NCBI RefSeq assembly: GCF_000524195.1
Contig: NW_020170394.1
Coordinates: 1,205,845 to 1,269,844 of the forward strand
Length of the DNA stretch: 64,000 nucleotides
From: Echinococcus granulosus
Taxonomy: Eukaryota > Platyhelminthes > Cestoda > Cyclophyllidea > Taeniidae
Direction: 5' to 3'
The translations under genes and the position numbers were made by a program. The notes below the pieces were generated by a model. It saw nothing but the letters and a program-made list of their open reading frames with translations, searched no databases and had not been told where the DNA came from. Below, in pieces: positions 1-13,000 of the stretch (positions within the stretch are counted from its first letter, which is position 1; each line of letters begins with the position of its first letter).

Positions 1-53
1 AATGTCGTGAAGAGTGACAATGTTTGCATGACGCAGGGACTTCAGTAATGAGG
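1..53 (-). CDS. CDK14: PFTAIRE kinase exon, cut by window edge
   Basis: Reads ASLLKSLRHANIVTLHDI after a CTAG acceptor, the segment just after the PFTAIRE helix in this family. It continues beyond base 1. Confidence 0.93.
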
Positions 54-3000
54 CTAGAAACAAAAAATGGGTCCGTTGCAGTGAGGAATCAACGCTCATC
101 GACGCATTATTTGGTCGTCAAAATTGTGGAGGCTTCCGACTAACAGGATGAATTCATGAAAGGCATATAGAATAAAGGCAGGCGATTTGTCAGAGTACTT
201 TGGATAAAATGAAGTATTTTAGTCTGGCTTCCAACCTGCCACATATTTCAAAAGGCCTCGTTTGAAGGTTTAATTATAAGCACTCTTTAAATTGTTTTGA
301 CGCCCTTAAGGAGGTACGCAACTACTACATGCATTAAAAGTTATGTCGATACATGTATTCGAATACCACCCAGGACTTTACCTTCTCTGATGGCCGTAAA
401 AGGGAGTCCTTCCTCTTGATTAATCCGAATTTCCTTAACAGCGACCACACGATTGGTGAGACTATGATGTGGGAGAAAGTGTGTCAATAAAAATTCAGTT
501 CATAGTCGACACTGTACACAGTAGCGAACTTTACAGGTTCTATCGAGTGACTACCAATATCTAATTTGTTACAAAAACATAATGCTTTAAGCCAACTCCC
601 GATCCAAAGCCTTCACTGGCTCTCAACCACCGTACCTTTGGAGATTTTGAAGGAGCCGGTGAATATTTGGCTAATGAAAGTTTTGATGTCACCGTTATCT
701 CAGGAATAGACACATCTGCATTCACAAGCTAATGCTATTGCATATTTCGGTGAGAGCAATTAGCATAATGGCAGGTGCTGCCTAAACATTTGTGTCCTCG
801 GACACTTGGACAGCTCAAAAATAACTTCAAAAGAAAGTATGATGACTAACACATTTGGAATAATTTAAAATGGGTTTCTATCACGACGATGAGTGCATAC
901 ACTTAAAGCTATGCTGCAGATAGCCCCATTAAAGGTGAACCATTGTTGAAGGCGGATGTTAAAATTCGTTAGTGCGTTGTTGTCGTCATTTATCGACTAA
1001 TTGAACAGCACACTTCGATGTTCACAACACCGTTATAGTGAGTAGCATACCTTCTGGTATGTTATATTTGAGTACATAATAGAAGCATATCCAGTTACCT
1101 TTTTATAATAAGCCAATCTACTTATTGTCAATTTTAAGTAAACTTGATGAACTATTTTTAGTTTGAATCCCAAAGGTGACCCTGAGTATGCAGAGGCGTC
1201 AATCCATGCCATTGTAAGAAGGAATTCATGTTTATGATACAGGGTATTGATACATAACAGATAGTCCATTCTCTTCGTCGAAGCATACGTTTAGTTGCAT
1301 TCGGAATAGTGCACTTCGTTATCTATTACAGCAGCTTAGCAGATCAAAAACGATCAAGTCCAACCATACTATTCAGGTTCTAGGGTTTTAAAGATGTTCC
1401 TAACTTGGATAAGTTGCTAAACTCATATCATGGCTTATCAGTTACGATTTATAAGACATTCGCACATTTATTAGCCTCTACTCGTTGAGTATTTTATTAC
1501 TCGGAGTTACCTAGATAAGTATTTTGGGAATGAATATCATCCTTTTTGTTGGCTTTTTGTTATTCAATTAATTCCCCTTCGAAACAGTATGAAATAAGTA
1601 GGTTAGCTTAACTACGTAAAATTTATGATTTTTTGTGGAGAGGAAAACTAAGTAGTTGGCTTGATAGGGCTAGGAAGTGTGGTCAGTCGTATCGACCTAC
1701 TGAGAATATCCGCGATAGACAGTGGCGTAAGAACCCTCGCCGAGCACCTCCAACTTCTTGTAGGACTCAATGGCGCCAAACGACTCGATTCCTGCCACGG
1801 CGGACCGTGCAGCGGAGGAGCCGCGCGAGCGCCACGTCGCTCCAGAGCGACAGGAAATGCCGCTGTCGTCGCCTGCGCGACCAACGCTATCCACTCCTCC
1901 GCCCTCCCCCGCAGTCCTCGCCTCTGCCTCCGTCTCCGTCCCCGCCACGGTCGACGAGAAACCTGTTGTGTCTGCGGCTCCGAAACCTGCCGCCACACAC
2001 AGCGCACTTAACATGTGCTATTTGGTTCAGGTTGCGCATGAATTTCTATGCTGATGTTTAGATCTATGTATATGCTGAGAGGTACGGGCAGTAAATATCG
2101 ATACAGTGGGTCTATACACAAAAGCTTAAAACCATGTCTTTTAAATGACTCCTATTTATGAAATTTTGACCGGCCGCATGGCATTGGTTTTCTCCCTGCT
2201 TGTAGCACATAGATTTTCAGATAGTGCTGTAATAAATGTTATATTCTCTTGGCAATCCAACAGCACAGAGCTCCCTCGATTTGTTTTCAAACTTGTTGAG
2301 CGTTGTGCATCGATGAGCTGAGATTTCATTTTATCTCAAAATACTAACGGAAGTGCAGATTATTTGTCTTAAGCATCGTGAAGTTGATGGTCGACATTCC
2401 CAAAGTGCGCCCTTTACTATGTCATCTTCCAGAATAGATAATTCAGTAGTCATTATACAGGTATATATAATTCAACTATCACTAATTATACGCGGTACGC
2501 AATACAAATGTGGGAGTAGTAAAGCTCGGGATAACATTTCATAGCATTTAGCACGGTCAAAATCTACGCGATAGTTCAAATTTGCTAGAGCGCTTATTCT
2601 AGAATAAGTCTGCGTTCCTTACCAATAGTGTACGACATCAAAATTAGACAATTTATACATTACGCCTGAGCATAGTTTGAATTTGGCTGCAACATATTTT
2701 AACCTCCCAACTAAAAACTTACCATCTATTATGTTGACTCACATGCAAATACGACAAGGCTGAGGAATGCAAAATGAAATGGGAATCATCTTCTGAATAA
2801 ACTAATTACGAACAGCAAAATACATATTTACTGAATTCTCATTACCACAGAGAAGGTGTTGGAAATTGAAGCTGAGCTAAGTTTCCCATAGCATTATCAT
2901 CATTTTCCTAGCTGTCTCTTGTAACTGTATTCTTCCACAAGCTAAACAGTAAAGAGGTGGTTGAAGGCTTAGTGGGTGGATGTAAATTTAAGTCAGAGAA

Positions 3001-6000
3001 ATGCAATTATCAGCGCAATCTTTCTTTTAGCTATCATCGCAGCTGACCATATGCAAACAATCCTCACGCTAAACAGATTTTTCAAGCGCCTTAAGTGAAT
3101 CGGGATTAGGTGATCAAACACAAAAAACCTAATAGCTTTAAACTTTTCAACAGTTTAATGAGGTGGGATTTTATAGTGTTGGGTTAATTATTTACTTGTT
3201 ATCTAGAATAACCGAAATGGACCTATCCACCGCGCAAGCACTTTCAGGAAGTTTGCTTATTTTAAAACTGCTACCAAGTAATGAACTTGTGCAACTGTTT
3301 AGGGAGCAATCTTTGTCCAAACCAGATAGCCTGCAGTAAAATGTAATTGAATTTATAAGCGAACTATTGTGTTATAACTACTGATTTTGCCTCAAAAAGG
3401 CTGCTCTTTTTGTTAATTGCTAAAAATGCTTAAGTTGCGAGGGTGGCGTGAGTCGATTGACTTTATGGTAAAAATAAAGCGTTCAGGAAATACAAGTACG
3501 CGGAGTGCTTACGGATTAGGCAAAGACCTATTTGTTAACTTGACAACATTATGGAAATGCATAGAGTGAAGCCGATTTTAGTATGTTGAAGTTTTGTGCA
3601 TTGGTAGAAGGGTTTTTAGAGTTACTAAGACAATTATTTTATCATTTGCATTTAATGGCCTGTTGATGAGTCAGTCAATGGGAATACAGAAGTGATCAAC
3701 TGAGTTTCTTGGTGAAGCTACTGAGAACAGTTTTTTTCCAAAGATTTATCCGTCTGCTTAGTATTCATACACACTGACAATACATTGTGGCGTTTATGGG
3801 AGTTTAAGTAAAGAAACCTCGAAAAGGTTATTAAGGACTTTAATAGTTCTGAAATACACATTGAGCCGTCCCTTAACAGACCATCAATGCAAGAAAAGGG
3901 CCATCACAAATTTTTTTATTCTCTTTCCTCTGAAAACGGTTAAAAAAGTGCTTTGGCTAGAGTAAGCGTTCCGACAATAATAACGGTACTCAAAATGTGA
4001 AAGAGCGTAAGGACCAGTGAGTTCGTCTGCCAACAGGCCAGTTGCCATTGCCTGTGGATGTATCAAGTAAATTGAAATAAAAATAGCATCTCAGATAAAA
4101 GGTTTCTAATTTGGCTAGAAGGCGAAAAACGTATTGATACGAGAACTTCGTAATTAGCAAAAATTGAAAAAAGACAGTTTAGTGCACAGAATAGGGAACC
4201 ACAATATAAGGCCTCAATAAATGAAAGTTCTTTGGTATGAGAAACTTGGTTGCCTTTTCACGGGAAAAGGGGTAGTTTAATTGGGAAAATTATTGATGAA
4301 TTTCAATTTACTAAGAAGACGTAAATCGCCTAAAGCTTTGCAGCCACCCAAAATTTTAACAGTGTCACATCAAATGCGAAAGCGTTCGTGTTTTCTCCTA
4401 AGTACGCGTGTTGGCTGCCTAGGCACTTTTCATCGTTAGGTGAGAGTCGGTGAGGTCCTCTTAATTTTTAATTTTCGACGCTATACAAGCTCGTGATAGA
4501 GTGAGATGTAACAAACACTAATGCTTATTATTTAATGTCTAACCAGAAAAAGCACGTTCCACCGGACTGAACCATAATGCGGCCCATATTTCTCTTCATT
4601 GTTGAAAGTAAGACATCTATACCATAGTCTTCGGAGAAAACGAGGCCAATGCGGGAGAACGTGACCAAATTAGTAACTTTGGGAAGATGAAAAATAGTCT
4701 CATTCAGACCCGTGTACCAGTAAGGACTTTTCTAAAGCTTCAAAAATCTATCTGATCATTTCAAATGAAGGCCAGCAGGGACAGACATTCGTTATGTGCG
4801 CCCAAAAAACATGTTTTTTCAGGTCATGTTTTCAAAGGCGACATTAGTAAAATTTTTACGAAGTGCTTGGAGTACATTTTACTGACGAGTTCACTTTGAA
4901 CTCTTTAATCTCATAATCTGGCATAACTATGGGCTGAACACTGAGTGAATTGTTTGATTCATCCGACGCTAGAAGTGGAAAAAAGGATTTTTCATCTGCA
5001 GTTGCATGTAAATTTGCTGGCAAAAACACTCGGCCCATAAGCACATGCTCAACTCGTAAATTTCGGTGGACAGATCTCCAGTAATCATAGTGGTCTAAAC
5101 AAAGCAATAACGCTATATCTTTCAAAAAGAATAGCTACAAATATGTAGTAAATTACTGCTTTTGTATAAAAGATTGTGCTCTCATGGATAAACATTTATT
5201 AACCAATTTTATAGTGGAATTTCTTCAAATTTAAACTAGGCAAAATCTGAATTCAATAGTGGAATAAGATATTCTTTTAAAAAGTATTTCGGCATTTTGC
5301 CCGCGTTTTAGTATCTTTGCATAGTCAATGGGCCAAAAGTAAGTAAAGTTTAAAGAAAACATGTTACTAACGATTTTTAATTTGCACTCGAATAAGCATA
5401 TAGAATCACTACCTGTTTTTAAATTAGGTAAGCATATGTGCGAATGTAGAAGAAGGTAATTGAGTCCTTCAAAAAAAAATAAAGTAGTGATCCGCACAAA
5501 ATTAGCAAGGGAAGAAAAATCATCATGTTTTGGATTGGCCAATCGCAATGAGTGACTTATTTCCTGCGCTTAAATTTACAGCTCAATACGATCTATTCCG
5601 TGATCGACTACAACATCGGTTGAATCCTTTGAAAATTTATTGTTTGTGCAAATCAAAGACGGGTGTTACCTTCTGATCTAGGTCTTTCCTGGCTGCGAGA
5701 TTTAGGGTGTTTTCCACAGCCAAAATTCTGTTTTCGTGCTCCAGTCAGCTCGTAGTGTGATGACGATGCTTGAATCCCCTCTACCTTGTTTGATCGTTGA
5801 ATTCTCGTGGCCTCTTTTTTCTGTCTTAGGCGCATCTGAAAGGCTCCACTTTTCACTTGTTTTAGTGTAGTTCCCCTGAATTACAGTAGAGTTGGACAGT
5901 TAAAAATCATCAGAGGGATTAGAAATTATCAAACACTAAGGTATCTCCAATACGTTCTGTAAAAATGGCAAAATAACTAGTGATAGAACGACACGAAATA

Positions 6001-9000
6001 TGATGTGATATGGTTGTTGGTGTGGGTTCTCCAAATTCGTGTAAGTCGCATGTATGAAGATGCGAGGCTACCTGGCAAACTTGTGCTAAAAGGAATCCAT
6101 TCGCAATGAAATTGACACCTTTTTACATGTGAAAGAACACGTTACTGCAGCATCTCACTTAATTTAAACGACTACTTCATTTAGTGGATCTTACTCAATA
6201 AAATGTAATTCTTAGAACATGGTGGTCCAGTCATACATTCTACCTTCAAAAACATTCTAATTGTTTACTAAATTACTCGTGTTCCGTGTAAAAAGGCTCA
6301 GAGAAGTCGTATTTTGGAGGCAGTGAATGCAAAACATAGGTATGTATATTTACAACCACCCAATTAACATTACTTTTGGTACATAAATCCCTCAAGTAGG
6401 GAAAATCTTTACGAAAAGGCGGTTCTAACAATGTTCAAGTGCTACCGTTTTGTAACTTAATGATGTTAGAGAGTGCATTAACCCAACGAAGCTAAAGCCG
6501 TGTGATTTCCTTCTTAGTTCGGTACACTGTACCTCAGTCAAACACTTCAAAGGATTATGCAGATCCAAACTGTTACAAGTCAACGCAGAGCCAGTCTTTA
6601 TTGGTGGGCGTGCGTCTCAACGAGTCTACGAATCACGGCTTGCCCCGCCACTCTTGCAAATCGGCATTTGCGAGTGACTCTGAGCAATGAGGATCGCGGA
6701 TACAATTTCCGTCGAACTGGTCCGGTTAAGAAAATTACTTTTCACACCAACTTATTGTTTCCCTGCATCAACAACCATTTTAAAATTTACCACTACTTTA
6801 AGTCTACTTGGCATTTGCATCTACTTTCCAACACAAGAGGCCGATAATGGACCTATCCAGCATCACATTAATTACCTATTTTCAGTACAAAAATAAGATG
6901 TGATAGAATCACTTTTCTTGAAACAAATTGGGATACGTTTCTGATAGAGACCACACGCTTGTGGACCCACCATGGTGTTTCGTTACGTGAATCATGGTCA
7001 TTTTTCCACTCTATATTTTTATTTGTCAGACAAGTCGACATTTTGCTTTTGAGCTTGGCACACAGTGACTTTATGCTTACGACCTTAAATCACGGAGTTT
7101 TTATTTGCCAAAAATCGACCTGAAGTGAATGAAATTTCATATCATAATACAGTAAACACAAATACTTGAAAAGGGGATTTGTGTCCATCGATCAACGTGC
7201 CCCTTCCTCTAAGACAAAAGCCTACCATATACAAATCCAGTGTATCGCATACTGAGTCTTGCAATGGTCGTAAATATACCACAGTCGTTAGAGCTACCAG
7301 TAGCAGATCTTTTGAGCTAAACACTTACTATCTGCTGCTGCATGTCTTAAAACGACTACACAATAATATAAAAGGGGTATAGTGAGTTTGACTTATAAGA
7401 AACTTATGTATGAAAAGTAGCAATAATGGTTAGGGTAAGGAATCTTCGAATAAGCAGAGTTGTTGACTCACGAGCGCAACATTTCACAAATACAAATTTC
7501 CGCTGAGTTCTGATAAAAGGCCATAGATATAGAAAAAAAACTTGCCATTTCGGCTATAGGGGGCTGAAATTAACACTGCTATATAATCATTGACTAGAAG
7601 AAAAACTGCTCCACCTTCTAGAAGTCTCGTAAAAAGTAGACTTAAGTAATATTTAAGCGTTCAAAAAAATATACTAAAATTATGTGGACTACTTCGTGTG
7701 TGACGGAAAGAGTTGCTATCAGTACTTTGTAATTTGGATAGTTCAAAACGCATGTAGGTCTCTGCTGTGCATAAAAATATACCAGCCGCAGCGTTTATCA
7801 ATTCTCTCTTTACGATGTACCAATGGCACTCTCTCTCAAATGGACCCAGAATTTTGTATCAAGTGGTTGGAATTCCTACCTATGACAGCAAAAAGTACTT
7901 ATGACCCGCGTCAGTTCACGACCTTGAAATAAGTCTACAATTCACAGATGTAGTTGATAAATGGGAATACAAAGATTATGTTTAAGTGAAGAAGAGGCTA
8001 ACACAAACACTTTATGCAAACAAGACCAAGTAGGCCGACCAAAAAAACTTGTTGCCTTTATAAGCAATACTATTGTTATGCTGTTTCATTGACAGAGGAT
8101 ACATCAAAATGATCAGTGCTACACATTTACCCCATCCCGAATGGAAAAGGCGCTCATTATATATTGTCATTTTTCTTGATTGAAATAATCATACGACAAT
8201 AATCATTCCACTATCCCACCTTTGTGACCAAAAAATATCTTTATGGTAAAAGGCAGAGCTGTTGATTAAGTGATGAGTGACATCCACAGCTCTGTGCTAC
8301 CTCAAATGGATTACCGATGACCATGAAATGAGTACATGTTTCAGCACTTGCTTAAACGTCGACCCGTCTGAAAATGCATAACTGCACCAATTAAACGTCA
8401 GGTACTGCCATAAATTAAGAGAAGCTGACACAGACCGACGCTAATACAAATGCGCAGTACGAAAAAGGTAGGTACGGGAAAGAGATGATGTAAAGTGCAA
8501 TGCGCTTCAGAATGGGTGTTCTTTGTGTCTGTTTTTCGCGAAAGTGAGGGTAATTAATGTCAGTCCTGAAACAAATAAATGAATTCGGAAAAATTACGCA
8601 GCACAGTTTTTATTCACTTTAACTATCTTAACAGGAGATAATTCCAGCATCCACCGGTGCAAGAAACTAAAACTGTGTAGCCATTGCTATTCAATTCCAT
8701 TGGATTTTGCTAATCGGAGTTTTGTCTGTAACGCAAATAATAAAGGGTATCTTTTATTACCACACTTATTTTGAGAATATTTTATTACAGAAGTTACGCT
8801 TCCACTTTAGATAGTGTATAATGCCACTGATATCAACGAATAGACCAGATGCAAGTGTTTGAAGAAAGGCTTTGCATCAGGGATTTAAGAAAGAGCAAGC
8901 ACAAAAGCCTTCAAAAGTACTAATGTCACCTTGCTGTTATCAATGCCAGGCGCACACAATGGCGTACACCCGTGACGCCAATCAATGCGTTCTCTACAAA

Positions 9001-10006
9001 GTTGTCTCGAGTACAATTGATGCGAAAATGAATCGGACAAATGTCTTTGATTTTAGTATTGCGAAAGTTTATATTGAAAGTATTGTTTTATCAAACAACA
9101 TAGTCATGATCACCAAATTAGAATAGACGGCATTAGAGGCTATTCACCATAATCTCATATCAACACTGCTTTTATCATCGTGACAGATTTATCAACCTTC
9201 CAGATTTTGCCATATCTGTGATTTGTTGGGAGCTATTTCAAAGGTTCGTGAAAGAAGGCTTTTTGAAGTCACTGCAGTGAAATAGTACTGTCAATGTATA
9301 AGTAGAAGACGTCTCACGTTGTTATACATCGAATCTGTTGAAATACATGTGTACATATGCACAAATCAGGCGTTGAATAATTGGCCGAGAACTCACGGAG
9401 GTACAGCAACTGATTCATTAGTCCTCCGTACACTTGAACTGGCTGAATTGCCATTGCAAATGAAGGACCACAGGGAGCCCAGCTTAGTGTTGGAGCCTGA
9501 CGCCGATCGTGTCCTTCGATGAGGACTGAGACCACCACTGTTGGTGATAAACGACTGATCTGTGGATTTTGAATAAACCATCACGGAGCAGTCATTGCAA
9601 AAAACAGGAGCCTCAGATATCGTCATAATTGCTTCCGTTTGCGGCTCCGCCGAGCCCGCCTTCGGTTGCAGTCCGCTACCACCACCCACTGCTCTCCGGC
9701 GTTTCAGCTGGCGCGGTTTGCCCTGCCCTTGGCGCGTAGCATTCTTCAACACCGGGGAAGCGTTGTTTGTATCGCTAATTATTGCAGAAAGGGGTTCCTT
9801 GTGCTGCAAAGGGGAACCCGTTGCATCGTCGCAGAGATTTATGCTGCCCGCTGAGCGATGCAATCGCGACTTGCTGGTTGACATCGGATTCGTACTGGGT
9901 GATGCCGCCATGATGGTACTACGGGATAGTAAGTGGCACTCGGACGGCAGTTTGGCAGAGGAAAGAAATTTTACTACCGATGAATTCCTGCGCTGGATAC
10001 GGAAGG
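1..10006 (-). CDS. CDK14: PFTAIRE cyclin-dependent kinase (CDK14/15-like), 5' part
   Basis: Ser/Thr kinase of the PFTAIRE subfamily; in vertebrates CDK14 pairs with cyclin Y at the plasma membrane and phosphorylates the Wnt co-receptor LRP6. Five exons, in transcript order: 10006-9397, 5824-5670, 1986-1701, 461-382 and 53-1, then off the window. The glycine loop GEGSYATVYRG, the VAIK-type lysine in VVAVKEIR and the signature helix GLPFTAIREAS are visible, followed by LLKSLRHANIVTLHDI. Joined exons read YRGYSHLTNRVVAVKEIR, close to human CDK14. Phases agree at every junction (2, 1, 2, 1). The hinge, catalytic loop and activation segment lie outside the window. The kinase exons are certain. The two upstream serine/arginine-rich exons are assigned by phase only, and the start codon (possibly the ATG at 9911) is uncertain. 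CDK15 is the alternative name. Confidence 0.85.
382..461 (-). CDS. CDK14: PFTAIRE kinase exon with the PFTAIRE helix
   Basis: Encodes HLTNRVVAVKEIRINQEE and then GLPFTAIRE, the cyclin-binding helix that defines the subfamily. AG acceptor after CATCAT; donor GTAAAG. Enters in phase 2 and leaves in phase 1. Confidence 0.95.
462..1700 (-). other. Kinase intron
   Basis: AT-rich intron between the glycine-loop exon and the PFTAIRE exon. Nothing recognisable on either strand. The next intron (54-381) is equally plain. Confidence 0.8.
1701..1986 (-). CDS. CDK14: PFTAIRE kinase exon with glycine-rich loop
   Basis: Low-complexity Ala/Gly/Ser/Thr segment followed by ESYKKLEVLGEGSYATVYRG, the start of the kinase fold. 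The donor GTAGGT splits a codon (CA|T). The acceptor is taken at the GT-rich tract ending GGCGGCAG. An in-frame TAG a few codons further upstream shows that the exon or the coding start must lie close to here. This exon is GC-rich compared with its surroundings. Confidence 0.85.
1987..5669 (-). other. Probable kinase intron
   Basis: AT-rich. The short open frames here have no recognisable product or convincing splice borders. I see no repeat or RNA gene. Confidence 0.5.
5670..5824 (-). CDS. Candidate second exon of the PFTAIRE kinase
   Basis: Basic segment (QKKEATRIQRSNKVEG … KSRSQERPRSEG) between an acceptor and a GTAACA donor. Entering in phase 2 and leaving in phase 1, it fits both the exon at 9397 and the exon at 1986. 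An ATG just after an alternative acceptor at 5835 could be an alternative start. No recognised domain. Confidence 0.5.
5825..9396 (-). other. Probable kinase intron
   Basis: AT-rich with only short chance open frames (for example near 6500-6900 and 8870-9130). A short TTAGGG-like stretch near 7430 is a single copy and not a repeat array. Confidence 0.45.
9397..10006 (-). CDS. Candidate N-terminal exon of the PFTAIRE kinase
   Basis: Open frame rich in Ser, Arg and Asn, with SPHRRTRSASG near its end, ending at a strong GTGAGT donor (phase 2). The left edge is either an acceptor (…TTTGTACAG) before 10006 or a start at the ATG at 9911, which has a favourable context. Vertebrate CDK14-18 also have a disordered basic/Ser N-terminus, so membership in the kinase gene is plausible but rests on strand and phase. 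It could be an independent gene. Confidence 0.5.
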
Positions 10007-13000
10007 CTGTACAAATGACCAGGAAACCACATTAGCTAATGACGACTACTTCTAAGTATAGTCAAGTCTAACACAAATGTATCGGTCAATGCACTTTGGT
10101 GCAGTAGGATTATGCAGTATAATGGACTACTACTTCCATGAATGCAATAAAAGGTTATGCTAAAAAAATTTTGTTAGAAGATATTTGATATAATCACTAC
10201 CCTTTTCTCTAACAAAACATACATACACTTTACCGATTTTGCAAATTTTGATTAAAGTTAGTTTATCACAAAAGGCAAGATTCCCTATTCCATCCTTTGG
10301 GAATCATAATATGCTTATTTTACCTACAGCTACTTTAAAATTACTTCTCCAGAATACACATGAATCTAGTTGATCGAGACAGACAGTAAATTAGCCGCAA
10401 TAAGTTCATAAATCGGAAATTTTGTGAAGTAGATTGGTTGGTACTTAATTGCACTATGTTAGCCAAAAGACACTCGACTGATACTTCGATATAAAATCCA
10501 AAAAAACATTAATGTTTGTTCCAAAATTCCAGCACCAACGGAGGCAATATTTCATACTTTACATTTCTTCGACATTAATTGAAATCGCTTTAACTACTTC
10601 GCTTACAATGACCCACAAATGACAAGAAAAGGTGGCCAATTTGCTTGTGGAAAAAAATAAGGAAAGGGAGAAAAAACGTAAGATAGTTCTGCACACACCA
10701 CATTTGACTGCGCCTGTGCATTACTTGTCACTTGGACCCACAAACCAGCGCCAAGTGGCGACAAACGGTTTCAACCCCCATCTTTACTTATTTGGATGTC
10801 ATTCTGGCAGAAGGTGAAAGCAACCTTAAATCTAGCTAAATATCCTTCAGAGTTTAGTTTGGCCAAAACAGACTAACATATATCTGGAAGTATAAAAGAA
10901 AGTTAATCAGGAGAGGTTTGGGTATAGGTGCGCAGAGAAAGAAGTGAATGGATTGAGAAATCGACATGAAACAGAGAAAAGCATTGGAATGTCAGTAAAT
11001 CTATCTTTAATTATATCCAAACAGCGGCCATAGGAACTGCAAAATTAGTAGCCGCTTTTAATTTCAAAAACGGTTCACTTATAAAGTCGGCTATATTTTA
11101 AATTGTGGTTTTTTTGTCATAAAATAGCGCTTTGAAATGTGTGAAATCTGGTGTGGATAACCGATGCTCACTTGAACAATTTAGATAACTCAAGTCCATA
11201 ACTGCTGGACAAAACTGTGCTTTCAATCGAATTCTTGTAAATCTGATTCCGTCTAATTCTGAATATGCGTGCATAAGCCTCCAACAATTCCCATTATAGT
11301 TGTGTGCCCTGATGATAACGAATTATGCTGTTTTCAGGTAGTGAACCTAAAAGGGTACTTTTTTCTCACAGCATTAGAAGAAAATTTAAGCAGCAATTCA
11401 TTTGCTGGCAAAATTAGCATCCCCAAGTATCCAGCATGCCATGCTGTTTGAGGATTCATACACATGGGAAGTAGAAATCACAACTTAAAACATTAGAAGA
11501 ATTACGCTTCAGAGTATCTACAAGGTTCGTGTTTTTGGCTATTTCCAGAAAAGAATGCTTTCAAAGCAAAACTATTGAACCAGAATCATTTCATTTTGGA
11601 TCGCTTATTAGAATCCATACAATTCTGGCGTTAATAAGTGATTCACCCAAAGTTCTCTCTTGTATGGATATCCACAGTGCCTTGCATTTGTCTTGAATTC
11701 TCAATATTTGTACTGGTCTGAGCTTAAGACTAACTGCTTAATTTCATACATTTGCGTAGAAAAGACCTCCAATACTAGCTGGCTGATATTACAATGAGTG
11801 GTTGACATATGTCCTATCCATAATAACAGAGATAATAGCACTGCCATTTAAGGTAAGAGGGGAGGTTTCCATTATGCGCCTGCCTCTCAAAAGTTTCTTT
11901 AAACCAAAGTGTCAATAACAACCCACTAAGTGGTAGTCATAATCAATTTCGACATTAGCTATGCAGACCAAACATAGACAAGCCGCATCTATTTGCGTGC
12001 GTATGGACACACTCTGGTTAAGAGACACAAGGAGAGTGGTTTAATAAAAGAATTGTCATCCAACGACAACTTTATTTTGTTTCCTATGCTAATTTTTCGG
12101 GAAATAAAGCCATCTGAGTTCAGACTTTAATAAAGTACAGACATTGAAAAATAAAACAAATTTATGAGTATCCATTTCCAATTGCAAAATATAACAAAAG
12201 ACTTTTTGAAGTTCTTTGCGTAAGTCAATATGAAATACACAACTGTTCAAAATAGCTGAATGTAACTTACGACAAAAAGCCTTTTATGCTTTCGCTTTAA
12301 AACCTAGATTTAGTTATTAATGAAAATGCATAAATGTATTAATGTAATTAATGAATTTTGCTTAAGGTAGCAAAAAAGTATGTTAGTCAGAGTTCTCTAA
12401 TTTTGGCAAACATATTTATTTCACGCAAAAATCCCGCAAACAAAAGCATTGTTAAGCATATAACATCCAAAAATCACCTTTTTAGAGTCTAGCATTCGCA
12501 TGAGCATCTAGCGTTTTAGAAGTAAAAAAGCAGAAGAAAATATGTATTGCAGTATTTTTTTGATTGTTCGCACAGGGCTATGATTATCTGCCTTGTAACA
12601 TCACAAGAAGTAACGGAGTTTAGACGCTGGCTACAGCGAGTTGGGACACTAGTAAAAAAGCTCTGTTGACATGGATGAATAATTCAACTAATTTTGCAGT
12701 TAATTCAATGGTTCGTTTTCGAAAACCCAATTGGGTTATACTTAGTTATACTTCTGTAACAATGATAGCGTGTCAGTTGCGCAAGATTCGGAGTGAGGAG
12801 AATAGTGATAAGCTTTGCACTAAATGGAAGGCTAAAATGAACCACGTTAGTGCAAAAAGTTATGGTTACAAAGTGTTTTAAAAAGTACTTCAGTTATATG
12901 AATATATAATAACTTCTTGTTCGTACAGCAAGCAATTGTATAAGCACCCACTTTTAAAAAAGCGATTCGAAGCTCCAGGAGACTTTGACGCTGCGTAGTC

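Noticed and set aside
1633..2061. Arg/Pro-rich plus-strand open frames opposite the kinase exon
   Set aside because: Antisense to the GC-rich exon that encodes the glycine loop; no independent support.
7428..7442. TTAGGG-like telomeric repeat
   Set aside because: A single short match (GGTTAGGGTAAGG) with no array.
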